A stretch of DNA of 64,000 nt from Trichoplax adhaerens (taxonomy: Eukaryota > Placozoa > Uniplacotomia > Trichoplacea > Trichoplacidae), in contig NW_002060946.1 in the NCBI RefSeq assembly GCF_000150275.1, positions 617,815-681,814 on the forward strand, given 5' to 3'. Below, in pieces: positions 20,633 through 32,112 of this stretch. Both the position numbers and the translations under genes were made by a program. The first letter of the stretch is position 1; every line of letters starts with the position of its first letter. Under the pieces are notes generated by a model. That model was not told the DNA's origin and did no database searches. It saw nothing but the letters and a program-made list of their open reading frames with translations.

Positions 20633-22239
20633 CTCTTTTATAAATTAGAATATTACTCGAAGGATGCTGCTAGTGACCAGAACAATATTTTTAATCCTTT
20701 CGATTTACTAGATCTCATTTTTAGACATTATGTCACGGTGAATAAGTATTGTTTTTCTGGTAATTTTCATATCAATAATATTCTTACTGTCGCTATATTT
20801 CGTTACATTCTTGCTAAATAGTTACACAACGAAAACCTGCAACCCAATGTTAAGGGTTGTTCGATCACCCTACTTTAGACTTGGCGCATATTTCAGTTCT
20901 ACGTTATCAATAAGCCCGATTTGTAATGGTTTTATAATATTAAAAATAGCTAGAATTATCGCTAATCATTCCATTGTCTATCCATCAAATTTTAGTAAGC
21001 AATGTCTAGTACGGAATTTGCTTTAGCTGTTTTATGAGTTTGAATAAAGTAAGTTAAAACATCAGAAGCTGCACATTACTAGACTAAACCAAGATAGAAA
21101 GTACTGCATATCCAAAAATTATAATCAACTACTAATCACTTTTAAAGTACAATCGGAGAATGTTACTGATAAAATTATGGATGATGTTTTACATTAGTAA
21201 CAAGATGACTTTTTAAACAACTTTAAACGGTCAATCAGTTATCGTATTCGCGTTCATGAATGTCCATTGTTTGGAGGGTCGTTGTAATAAAATTCAAATC
21301 CAAAGAAAACATCAGTGGATAGTAAAGGCTGTATTATAATTTATTGGGAGTCTAATATTAACGGAGGATAAGAGCTAACTATTAACAGAAAGATAATACT
21401 TTATGTACTACTGGCAAACATCATCTGCCATCTTATAAGTTTCTTATAGCTTCCTAATTAATACTGTATAAGCTTCCACTAACACCATAGTGCCATATAT
21501 TATCGTCTATCTTTCCAAATACGGCATAGATTAACAACTGATTACATTGTTTGCATACTTTTAGTCGACAATACTATTATGATCATCATAATAGATAAGA
21601 TATCTCTACTAATTTAGGATCTATATCAACGTCAACAGCTATTTAAGTTAGTTAATCTTGCTAACGTTACACTCGTAAACACTCACTTCATAAATACCAA
21701 ATCATTTCATCGTAGATTATTCCCGATCTCGAAGGAATACTAACAATCTTGCAATAGTCTGTAAACTGAATAAGTGCTGTATGTCTCAATTAGCCACATT
21801 TAGCCAACTAGGATCACATCATATATGCTTAATTGCCAGAATTATTAGATCAATTTTATTACTTCAGTCGCTACTAAGCCAATCTTGGAACCCTATACAT
21901 GACAGAAATACTGAATGGTTTGAATATGAATTTATATCAGTAACGAAATTTTGGCATATAGTCTGATGATCCTTGCTCAAGTAACAGTTACAGTAAACTA
22001 CAGCAATCTCACATCCCTTATACATGAAATTTCCAATTCATTGCACAATCTTTGTTAAGCAATTACGGTTTATAATTACCATAAAATTGATTTGAAATTA
22101 TGTCTATACTGTATTATGATTACCCGTCCAATAGAGTTATAATAATAGCTTAGGCCACTTTAAGAATATTGTGAAACAGATGGATAGTTTAGCGACAACT
22201 TTACGTAGCAATTTTGCTAATGAATATCTACTTTGCTTC
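20633..22239. other. Intergenic between convergent GST copy 1 and LACTB
   Basis: AT-rich, no conserved coding segment on either strand. The longest ORFs (around 20811-21026 and 21781-21966) have no family resemblance. A TTTATT at 21855-21860 could be the minus-strand poly(A) signal of LACTB. A bare GTTCGATC near 20858 was considered and rejected as a tRNA B box. Confidence 0.55.
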
Positions 22240-24882
22240 TTAATCTGATACTTCCTTTTCAATCTTTTCAAATGCAAGAGCAACCTTGCGAGCAGTTGGC
22301 GTTAACGATACTGCTTCCATATTTACTAAAATTGCAACAACAATTCCTTGGGGGGCTGGCTCATTAACATTTACTTCCTTCGGTTGTAATATTACCAAAG
22401 TACTGCTACAACCAACAGCTCCACCAGAATGGCCAACCCATGGAAGCTCTTCATGTCCATAACCGACCCAAATCTTATTATCTGCAACAGTCCAACCTAA
22501 GCCATAACCAGTGCTGAAACCAACTTTTTCAAGCGTTGCTGAGGCAGGCGTCCACATAGCTTTCACCGTATCCGAATTTAAATATCCTTTCGGTATGGAA
22601 CGCTTAGTTATATCTTGACTGTCATAGTTAGATTCATTTATAGCATGTGCTATGGTTGAATATTGTCGACTATACAACATGACGTTACCAAATTTGACTA
22701 AATCGGCTACATTAGAAACTAAGCCACCACCAGCCCATTTATATGAAATGTCAACGTACGGAGCATTTCTCAACTTGCCCTTTTTATTTCTCCTATAATA
22801 CCTATGAAGATAGTAGAAGGACGTAGAAAATATCAAAATTTCAATTTTACTACTATTTCATATACCGAAAATAATAGAGATATCAAAGATGAATACCTAG
22901 CTCTATTATAAATTAATGTTTCATGAAATTCTGGCTGGGTGTTAGTCATTCCTAGTTGCTTGAATAACGTTCCCATTAACTTTAAAAGTTTTTCTTCAGT
23001 AGCTCCTTCAATAACCCCACTTAACAAGGTCCAGCCATGAGTAGTATAGTGATATTCAGTACCTGGTTTAACAACTAAAGGATCATCTTTGAATAATTTT
23101 AAAGCCTCGGTAACAGAATTAAATCGATCTTTGAGAAGGAACTCTTTATAGTTTACTTTCAGTGTTACTCCATTCTTTAATTTTTCAATTTTATTTTCAT
23201 CAGTATTCTTGTCTTTTTCATTTTTATCTGAAATATAGTGGATCTTAACATCAATGTCACTATTAATTTATAATATATAGCCACCTCTAGCGAAATCCTA
23301 AGATAGTTAATAGTTATAAATTCGTAGTTTATTTCATACATCCTAGTATGATTTTATGCAAAAGAGAATCAATACATAATTTGACTAGCATATTATAGAT
23401 ATGATTTAAATGGATAAATACCGGTGCTATCTGTGATCACTTTCTCGTATGCACGAATTCCTCCAAGATGAGATAATAGCATTCTAGTAGTTATTTCAAC
23501 AGGTTGACTATCGAAAGTTTTATCTGGAAAGTCCTTAACATATTTACTAATTGGCGCGTCTAGATCTAGCTTTCCGTCTTCCCATAATTTTGCAATGATT
23601 GCTGCACTAAAAGATATAAAAAATTTAATAATATCAGTGAGTACTTATGATTTAATGAAAATTTAAATCATCAATAAGTATTTTTATTTAGAGATTCATT
23701 GGTGAGATTGCTGACACAGAAGAGCGTAGACAGACGCTAGCGATAGGATTTATACGATGTGTATGAGTAGGTTAGTTCATTTAATTACGATATTGATTGC
23801 TTGATTGATACGCAGTAAGACCATTATATTTCTAATTTAGTTTACATGTATATACAATAAATGAACAAGGATACTTACTGTGGCTAGTACGAGCTATAAT
23901 GACAGATTACGATAGTGATGGGATTTTATATACGAAATTGTGGAGGAATTCATTCATTACAATAACGATTGATTAGCATACAAAAAAAACTACTGTAATT
24001 ATAAATATAATCTGTACCATAGATGAAATAAAGTTGTCCATCGAGGGTTCTAAAGTATAATGATGTTACTCGACCGTACAGAAATAAGTCATTTATTTAC
24101 TGTGGTATTGCTTGAATGGTACTTAATTAAGCAGTTTTAGCTTCTTGATACTACTACATAGGTCTAAATCCATTCATCACTGATAGATCCCAAATTCATC
24201 TTCTGTTCAGCAGTGTGAAATTTTAATGCTATTCCTTGAACTAAGCATCCAACAATGACAAGAATAGATGCAATTTTCTAAAATCGTGCTTATAGATCAG
24301 GTCTATAGTTGCACACTATACCTTAAGTGATTGCAACTTTGACAGAAAATCATTTACTTCATTACAGTACTATAACTTGCTTTACCTAATTGGCTTGCTA
24401 ATACTGGCGATCCTCATGACAGTTTGAGGAGTACAAGGAACCGCATTTTCAATATCGCTAACACCAAAGCCTTCACTCCACATCATTTTGCCGTTGCAAC
24501 TGACTGCAATGGAAATACCAGGTGAACCACTTTCTTCTTTAATTTGTGATATTAATTGTCTCGATTGATCAATAGCTATCTTTAATCGACGATTATAATG
24601 ATCATGGTTGGATTTTACAGCTATACCATCTGATGGCCTATTTATATTGTTATGCTTATGATCATTTTGACTTCTGTCCTCTTGCTTCTCCTGTCTAGCA
24701 ATATAACTGACTCCTGCCATACCGACGCCAGCTAAAGTAAACGTTACTAGCCAATTTCTTCTATCTTTGCTCTTAGCTGAAGACGATGTTGGATCCAGAC
24801 TTTTATAACGCTTGCCAATCGTCATGGCTGAACGCATACGATTATAAGAGAGGAATCGAGTTGATGGGATGATACGATTCAT
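22240..24882 (-). CDS. LACTB: LACTB, mitochondrial serine beta-lactamase-like protein
   Basis: LACTB is a penicillin-binding/beta-lactamase-fold protease that forms filaments in the mitochondrial intermembrane space and affects lipid metabolism. Four exons in transcript order: 24882-24386, 23606-23422, 23227-22897, 22801-22240; about 524 aa (human 547). The N-terminus is rich in Arg and Ser with few acids, fitting a mitochondrial presequence, and is followed by a hydrophobic segment at about residues 44-62 (WLVTFTLAGVGMAGVSYIA). The nucleophile motif SxxK is SISK at 160-163. The Tyr motif region is HYTTHGW (Tyr288), with T where bacterial enzymes have Asn, as animal LACTB also lacks a YxN. 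The KTG-box equivalent is HSGGAVGCS near the C-terminus. A charged Lys/Glu/Asn insert (about 228-247) replaces the longer vertebrate insert. The ATG has G at -3. Intron 1 (23607-24385) contains nothing recognisable. Confidence 0.93.
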
Positions 24883-24950
24883 TTCTAGATCTCAAGGAAG
24901 ATGAGTGATGAAGAAAATATCATTTCATAGTCGACAGCTAAAAAGTGATA

Positions 24951-24966
24951 TTATTATTATTATTAT
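24951..24966. repeat. ATT trinucleotide microsatellite
   Basis: Five to six ATT units just upstream of the LACTB start, in its 5' region. Confidence 0.8.
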
Positions 24967-25341
24967 TCTCTACTTTGATGGAATATACTCGTATGAATCA
25001 ATCGATTAATTTATGATCAATAGTATGAGGGTATGATGTAGCAGTATGCAATCAATGCAATAATAGATTGATGTAATATTTCGATTGAAATAGATAGTTA
25101 ATGACTAGTGGTTTAATCTTTTCAAATAATTTCAGTTTTGCAAATGGACTAGTAAGATTTGATGGCGAGCATATAACTATCAAACTGGCCGATATGGTCC
25201 TGGACGACAAAGAAAGACAGACAGACGATGGTCGTATCGTATGGAAAAATAGCAAGATCGACTCTTCTCTTGGCCCTTTCGTCTAACTTTGGTCGGCCAA
25301 ATGAGCTATATGAGTAGCTGGCAGGCTTATTTTGTACAGAA

Positions 25342-25753
25342 AAATCTACCATTTCAGTGGTAGAGGTTGGTTTAACTTTTACAAGACTCTAGGTAGAGTC
25401 TGAATGACAAGAAAATTGCTAAGCCTTGATATTGTTTGTACTAAATGGCTACTGTAGAACTTTCTCTTTCTTTTCAAATGAAAGATACCCCCATGCAGCA
25501 TAAACTCGTAATAGAGCGCTTGTTCTACTACAATAATGTATAGGATAATCTACTGTTTCAATGGTAGAGCAGGGTTTACTTTTATGATTAGAAGTCACAG
25601 AGTAGCATCTGAGTGACAAGAAAAAATGCCAAGCCTTGACGTTGTTTTGCACTAAATGGCTACTGCAGAATTCTCTCTCTCTCTTTCTTTTCCAATGAAA
25701 GATATGCCCATCAAACAAGAAGTAGTCATAGAGCGCTTGTTCTGCTACAAGGC
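25342..25753 (+). repeat. Imperfect tandem duplication, about 200 bp per copy
   Basis: Copy A (25342-25534) and copy B (25547-25753) share, in order: a TCTAC..TTTCA.TGGTAGAG start, a GTCTGA/ATCTGAGTGACAAGAAAA block, GCCAAGCCTTGA-type sequence, ACTAAATGGCTACTG, a CT-rich run, AATGAAAGATA and ATAGAGCGCTTGTTCT. Differences are substitutions plus small indels. Both copies carry a start codon in the same place (25445 and 25656). Confidence 0.75.
25445..25543 (+). CDS. Putative micro-ORF, copy A (32 aa)
   Basis: ORF of 32 codons beginning MATVELSLSFQMKD and ending at TAG. It lies inside the first copy of the 200-bp duplication and aligns with copy B (25656-25868) residue by residue through VIERLF-x-Y. 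The two copies differ in the serine-rich run by 6 nt, keeping frame. No family was recognised; it may be chance coding in a non-coding repeat. Confidence 0.25.
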   Translation: MATVELSLSFQMKDTPMQHKLVIERLFYYNNV

Positions 25754-25868
25754 TAAGCCATGTCTATCATCGTTAACCCTCGATTTCGATTTTACTCATG
25801 CAAATATCCACAATCTAGCGTCATCAAAATACTTCGAGAGAACTCCATGCCTGGAGGATAGACGATAG
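25656..25868 (+). CDS. Putative micro-ORF, copy B (70 aa)
   Basis: ORF of 70 codons beginning MATAEFSLSLSFPMKD, aligning with copy A over its first 32 or so residues and then extending past the duplicated region. It has no signal peptide, no clear domain and a Ser/Leu-rich start. No family recognised. Listed because its frame is shared with copy A across an in-frame indel. Confidence 0.25.
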   Translation: MATAEFSLSLSFPMKDMPIKQEVVIERLFCYKAKPCLSSLTLDFDFTHANIHNLASSKYFERTPCLEDRR

Positions 25869-25889
25869 CCTTCCTGTGCACAGTTTTTT

Positions 25890-26098
25890 GTATACTGAAA
25901 GCATTATCCTTACTCAACTAAGCGCTAGAGGAATACCATTCAGTATAGAATCGCCGATGCTTCAAATTACGAGGCCACCCTACCGACGCTAGACAGCAAT
26001 AGTAATGATAGAGTACAGTATAGGAAAAACATCATTGCTACTCAAGTAAACGCTTGTGGAATACCATCCAGTATAGGATCTGGGATCGGCTGTGCTTC
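25890..26098 (+). repeat. Imperfect 70-80-bp direct repeat
   Basis: Two copies (25890-25962; 26018-26098) share CTACTCAA-type sequence, GAGGAATACCATTCAGTATAG versus TGGAATACCATCCAGTATAG, and a terminal GATGCTTC/GTGCTTC. Function unknown. Confidence 0.5.
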
Positions 26099-26434
26099 CA
26101 TACTAGCCCAGCATAGACCAATCAGCTTCATCATCACCTACCCAAATTAGTCTCTAAATCTATACTAGAACTGTATAAAGTGGCTCCACATCGGTTGGTA
26201 TCAACTCAACATCGAGGTCAGAGGGCATAAAAGCCTTTACCGAGCTCGGACATGATCGTTTTCGACCTGTGCAACAAGGTAACAATGGACTAATTGCATT
26301 TATTTACATAAAATTATCATATTCTACATCGATTTGGCTTGGAAAAACATTGCCAATACTCTTTCTCTAGTCTCAACTACGTCCAATTCACGTGTTTTAT
26401 ACATTTATCCTATAATTACAACCTGCAAAATGAG

Positions 26435-29400
26435 ATGCGAGTAAAGAAATCAGCCATGCGTTATTTCGGCATTTGGCTCGCTGCTGGCATCCTGCTAGTA
26501 TACGTATTCGATCGACAACCCAATCAAGAAATCCTACAACAGAAAGACGCTGTCTTAAAAGTGCAACATGGAAAAACATTTACCTTGTTGGATAAACCAA
26601 TTCATATTAGGAGCGGAGCGATCCACTATTTTCGGGTCGTCCCAGAATATTGGCGTGACCGTTTACTAAAGATGAAGGCTTTTGGCTTAAATACTGTGGA
26701 AACGTAAGTACAATACCATGAGTTGGATAGGCTTAACTATACTTCATTATTTTTACCAAGGGTAGAGTGTATCTATTAGCTACTCTAGTATCGATTTGCA
26801 TAACATGGATCGATCCAGGATTGATCTTTCCATAGATATCCTCCATTAAATGGTACGGATCTGCGCTGTTATCGACAGTCCGTAAAGTATACTACAGTAT
26901 AATAGTAGTAGCTACCACTGCCAGTACTACATCAGATAGTTGCTAGACGATGACAGGAAGTACCATCGTTACGACATATCGATGGTAGAAACAACAATCT
27001 TATACTTTTCCATTTGCAATACTATACTCGTATTTCGTCATCGATCAGTTGATTAACCCTCTTTTTGCTCCCTTGGACTCATTTAGTTATGTACCATGGA
27101 ATTTACATGAACCGGTACCAGGTCAATTTGATTATACAGGGATACTAAATGTCAGGTAAGAAAAACATCCATACTGTATGCGGCACACACCTTTTGCTGA
27201 CATTGTGATATCAACTATTATGAAACTACTTGAATAATCTCATACTTAATAACCTTAATTATACCTAATAATCGGTTAGAAAATTCATCTTGCTTGCACA
27301 AGAGCTCGGTTTTTACGTTATCCTCAGGCCTGGACCTTATATTTGTGCCGAATGGGAGTTTGGTGGCATGCCAAGGTGATCATTTTATAAACTTCTACTT
27401 ATAATTATTATATTGGATAGTAGACGCTTGCATAAGTCATAGAATTATTGGCTTTACTTTATAATAACATAATATCAAAATTAGCCAATTTTTACAGTAT
27501 AAGCAGGCCATATTCTGTATGACACTTTGAATGTGTATTTCATTGTATGAATCTGATAGCTGGTTACTAAGTGATAAGAATATGCAAGTTCGGTCAACTT
27601 ATAAGCCTTTCAAAGATGCCGTTAACCGATTTTTCGACGGCTTCATTCCAGAGATTAAATCTCTTCAGGTTCGTCAATTATGTTATGGATATACGATTAT
27701 ACTTACATTACTAATCATGCTGCAGGCTATAACGAATATATTTCCAATACTTATATATTATAAATAAGATAGTTTTAGCACCCTTACAGTCATCTATATC
27801 ATTTCTGTACACGTTGACGTTAAGTGCTGACATTTAATAAATACGTAATGCAAATCACAATATCTAGGCATCCAAAGGGGGGCCCATCATCGCAGTCCAA
27901 GTTGAAAATGAATATGGTAGCTATGGAAGCGACGAAGAATACATGCAATTTATACGTGATGTATGATATTACAGTATTCTTGATTTTGGTATTCGTATAC
28001 TACACAGTAGAATGCACTTTAAGTGTTCAGCATTATGCGAACTGACTATTTTTTCACCAACCAGGCCCTTATCAATCGCGGAATCGTTGAACTACTGGTA
28101 ACTAGTGACAACTCGGAAGGAATAAAACATGGTGGTGCACCCGGAGGTAATAATTCAGTGATTTAACAATTGCATATTAAATTTAAGTTATTGCCTAACT
28201 GACGGTTTTTTTTCGTAATATAAGTGCTGAAAACATATAATTTCCAAGGCCATGCAAAATCTCATCTTTCCATTTTAGAAAGATTGCAGGTGTGATTTTA
28301 TATAATATAGCTCTTTGTTGTATCCTTGTATACTTTATGAATAGATTTTTCTATTAAGTATGTATTTTCATCAATGTTACTAATGATTAACATGAAGACA
28401 CACTTTAACGACTTATATTAGGATGCGCCTAGTATTGTAATGGAATTCTGGAGTGGTTGGTTTGATCATTGGGGTGAAAAAAACCATCAAGTGCATACTA
28501 TTGCTCATGTTACAAATACATTTAAAGATATATTAGACTGTGATGCATCTTTCAACTTTTATGTATTTCATGGTAGGTAGTGTAATTATCTCTCATCACT
28601 GATTTCGTACGTTTTACTTCGTATGTAGTTTAAGTTACAGTTATAATCAACATAAAATAACATTGAAATGCTGGACCTGCAGGCGGTACGAATTTTGGCT
28701 TTATGAACGGGGCCAATTTTATCGATTTTTTCTCTTACTATCTACCAACTGTTACGAGTTATGGTAAATAAAGCATTGTATTTCTGTAATCATCTTGAAC
28801 GCAGTGATAGGGTTAATATGACTCTTACGTCTACATATTATTAGACTATGATGCACCGTTATCCGAAGCAGGTGATATAACTGAAAAGTATATGGAATTA
28901 CGAAAAATTATGATTGACAAAGTTTTAACTGAAGCAGGTAGGCATGTAACTTAATAAATGACTTTACCCTATCCCAATACTTCACTGCCACTTATTGATT
29001 GTAAATAGAATTATCATAGCTGTCGATGTAAAAGTCATCATACCTTCAAGTTATCATAGTTTACAAGAAATAACTCAAGTGTTCGAATAATAAGTTATTT
29101 ATCACAACATCAGTCATATAATCAGAGATTTTTAATTAAAATTTTTACAATGAAGCATTAAGAATTAATTGTAGCAATAAATGTAGGTTAATTAATCTTA
29201 ATTTTTTTTCTGGTCGTTTATTTGCTATTACAGAAATTAAAAAGTTACCTGAGATACCACCTTCCAGTAAAAAATTTCACTACGGTTAGTTGATGCTGTG
29301 AAAATAATTGTTGATATTTTTAATAAACTTATTTCAGATAAATAATTCTTCCTTGCTTTTCCGTTCTAGGGAATATCAAAATGGATTCCTCAATCGCTTT

Positions 29401-30598
29401 ACTAGATACTCTACCTTACCTTGATGTACGTAATGATGATAACGTATAAAAAATTTCTAAAAATGTAGGAAGTAATGCAAAGTGTGATCAATGCTGACAG
29501 AAATATGTTTTAGAAGCCTGTTACACTCTCAAAAGTTGTTCCAATGGAATTTCTTCCCATTCGTAATGGTACTGGTCAAAGCTATGGTTATATCTTATAT
29601 AGGCATAAACTAGCCAAACCAATAAGTAATCTTCGAATTGAGGGAATCCGCGACTTTGCTATCGTAAGTTGGAATACTATATACTAAAATAAACATTTTT
29701 GTACAATTTTAATACTTAAAGATCTATTATAATTCAATAATATTCTCTTCTAGTTACTTATTGATGGACAATTCATTCAGTCCTTCATGAGAAATGATGC
29801 AGATAGCTATCACTATATTCAATTTTCAAAAAGGGTAAAAATTGCTTAGTACAATACTGTAAAATAATAATTTTCCAGACGAATAATAAATGATTAATAA
29901 AATCTCTCTTGTTATTAATCTAATTTAAGCCTCAAAAAGGAGCAATTGTAGATATTTTAGTTGAAAATTGCGGACGTGTAAACTTCGGCAGTATATTAAA
30001 TACTGAAAGAAAGGGTATTCTTGGTAGTGTTTACGCTAATATGAAGGAATTAAAAGGATGGACAATATTTTCTCTAGATTTCGATACTGCATATGTTAAT
30101 AAGTACGTCTAGCTGCTTTTCGTTCCGATTTACGTTAAGAAACAATTGAATTGAAAGTGTGTTATAAAAATTTAAATGCCACATATTAAATGATATTCTC
30201 TGCAGAGTTCGCAATACACTAAAAGGCGGAAAGACTCAAAGCAATAGAAGCTTCGTACCATCCATTTATAGAGGAGAACTAGAGATATCTGATAACCCTT
30301 ATGATTCTTTTCTTACTCTAGAGGTTAATCAATTTAATTATTATAAGAGCATAAATATTAAATGTCTACACTATAAATTAAGATATAATAACCATCAGCT
30401 ATTAAATATGTACATACTTAGGGTTGGGGAAAAGGAATATGTTTCATTAATGGTTTTAATGTTGGTCGCTACTGGAAGATAGGTCCACAACAATCTCTAT
30501 ATATACCCGCACCATTACTAAAAAAAGGCAAAAATGAGGTACTTGCTATTAGCGAAATGGATAACCAATTCTTCTTAATACTTTTATCGTGGCGTTAA
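26435..30598 (+). CDS. GLB1L2-like beta-galactosidase (GH35), membrane-anchored
   Basis: GH35 retaining beta-galactosidase, closest in remembered sequence to GLB1L2/GLB1L3. Exons: 26435-26703, 27087-27155, 27280-27375, 27560-27668, 27868-27960, 28065-28146, 28225-28289, 28422-28572, 28683-28763, 28845-28937, 29234-29284, 29370-29425, 29514-29663, 29754-29834, 29930-30102, 30206-30323, 30422-30598; about 637 aa (GLB1L2 636). An uncleaved-looking hydrophobic N-terminus (about residues 9-24, [16 protein letters not shown]) suggests a signal anchor. GSIHYF-type motif here is GAIHYFRV; acid/base Glu196 lies in VENEYGSYG and nucleophile Glu269 in [13 protein letters not shown]-terminal jelly-roll motifs include NCGRVNFG and [13 protein letters not shown]. 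The start ATG is the first in-frame one; an out-of-frame ATG at 26430 opens a four-codon upstream ORF, and Met8 (26456) is an alternative start. Intron 1 is 383 bp. Confidence 0.94.
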
Positions 30599-32112
30599 CA
30601 AATAGCTATGTCATATTTAGATAATCATTTTCGAACAACTTCACCCTGCCACATCATCTGAAATCACTTTCAACGACAAACCCTCCCTTGGCGAAGAATC
30701 TCCCTTTTTCATGGTAAATTTTGTATGGGTCGCACAGCTATTAGCGTCGTTTTGGTATTTAATTTTGATGCCATAGTTATGATGGCAAACATAAAGTAAG
30801 TTCGATAAATTCAGAAATATTGGAAGGAGACTCTGGAAATAGATTCATAGATGTCGATGTTCAGCTATTCCCCTGAACCCATTATGTATTTGCTATTTGT
30901 TAAATGAAACCATGCAGTAATATGATATTAACGACAAATACATTGCTGAATGTCCTCATTTATATTCATCATCATTATCTGTTTAGTAATACAGTACTTG
31001 ATTTGTAGAATATTATATACTACTAACTGGAGACAACTAATAAAAAGAATTTATTCTTCGCAGTTATAAAATTCTTCCGTGTGGCTATAGTTGCAAAGTT
31101 ACCTGATATTATCATAACATTTGCAAGAAAAATATTTTTGCATAGCTATAATGTATACCTATCAATTTTGAGTGGCTAGCATTAGAGACTGCAAAGCTGG
31201 TTAATTAGTATAAGTTCAATATATTTCAGCTGAAAACAATTAATTAATTAACCTACTGATACCTAATATGGTACAACAGGCATCTAAAGCTAATAGACAA
31301 TCTCCTTTGTGCCTAAATAGAAACAAAGTCAACTTTTTTCACCCAGAAATTATTCTGTAACAAACTAATTTCTAGGGTGATCTACAGTAGTTTAAGATAC
31401 TATTATATAAATCTGTAACAATATGAAACGCCCTCGTATCTTGTGAAACATTACTGTTATTAAGCACTGTAAATTTGAAGTATCAGCACCGGGCATGAGC
31501 ATAATTAATTAATTACAATGTGCACCAGAAAAATAATCGAATAACTTCCGTTGGCAGTGGTAATATCAGCCTAAAATTACATAATTACGCAGCGTACTAA
31601 GTTTTTTATCCTATAGCGTCAAGACTTGAGTTGATGATTGGATTCAAAATGCTGATATCATCATTTATCAACACTAACTCCATGCATAAAGCAACGTAGT
31701 GAATTATTACAAAAATAGGTGGTGATACAAGGACTACTCAAGAAATACTTTTTCGATATTATTTCTGAAGGACTATACCCAAATTGATTGTTTCTGCTCT
31801 GCTATACAATTAGGTATCAATGCTGCATGATAATCGCGTTTATTTGATATCAATTCCATATAAATTTTACCTAAACATTTTCTCGCACATTTTTATTTTA
31901 ACATCAATTTAGTGAATAGGTAAAGGTACAAATTCTATGTTAATGAATTATTATTCTATAATTTCTATGTATCCAGGGAAAATGCTACTTCATAGCAATC
32001 AGTATGAGAAAAATTAAAATTACATGAAGACAAAATACTAATCTAGTCTTCTTTTACTTAAAGATACACGTATATAGGCACTACGATAACCAGATTTTCA
32101 ATATTATGATGT
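30599..32112. other. Intergenic between convergent GLB1L and GST copy 2
   Basis: AT-rich sequence between two converging 3' ends. It holds the candidate poly(A) signal of GLB1L and a TTTATT near 31890 that could serve GST copy 2. No exon, RNA gene or clear repeat was recognised. Confidence 0.55.
31039..31044 (+). terminator. Candidate poly(A) signal of GLB1L
   Basis: AATAAA about 440 bp downstream of the galactosidase stop codon. Assigned by motif only; no closer canonical hexamer was noticed. Confidence 0.3.

Larger units (their letters stand above)
24883..26434. other. Shared upstream region of divergent LACTB and GLB1L
   Basis: About 1.55 kb between two genes pointing away from each other. 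It holds an ATT microsatellite (about 24951-24966), a roughly 200-bp imperfect direct repeat (25342-25534 and 25547-25753), a second, 70-80-bp direct repeat (25890-25962 and 26018-26098) and a TATA-like CATAAAA near 26226. It is less AT-rich than neighbouring intergenic DNA. No conserved protein family was recognised. Confidence 0.6.
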
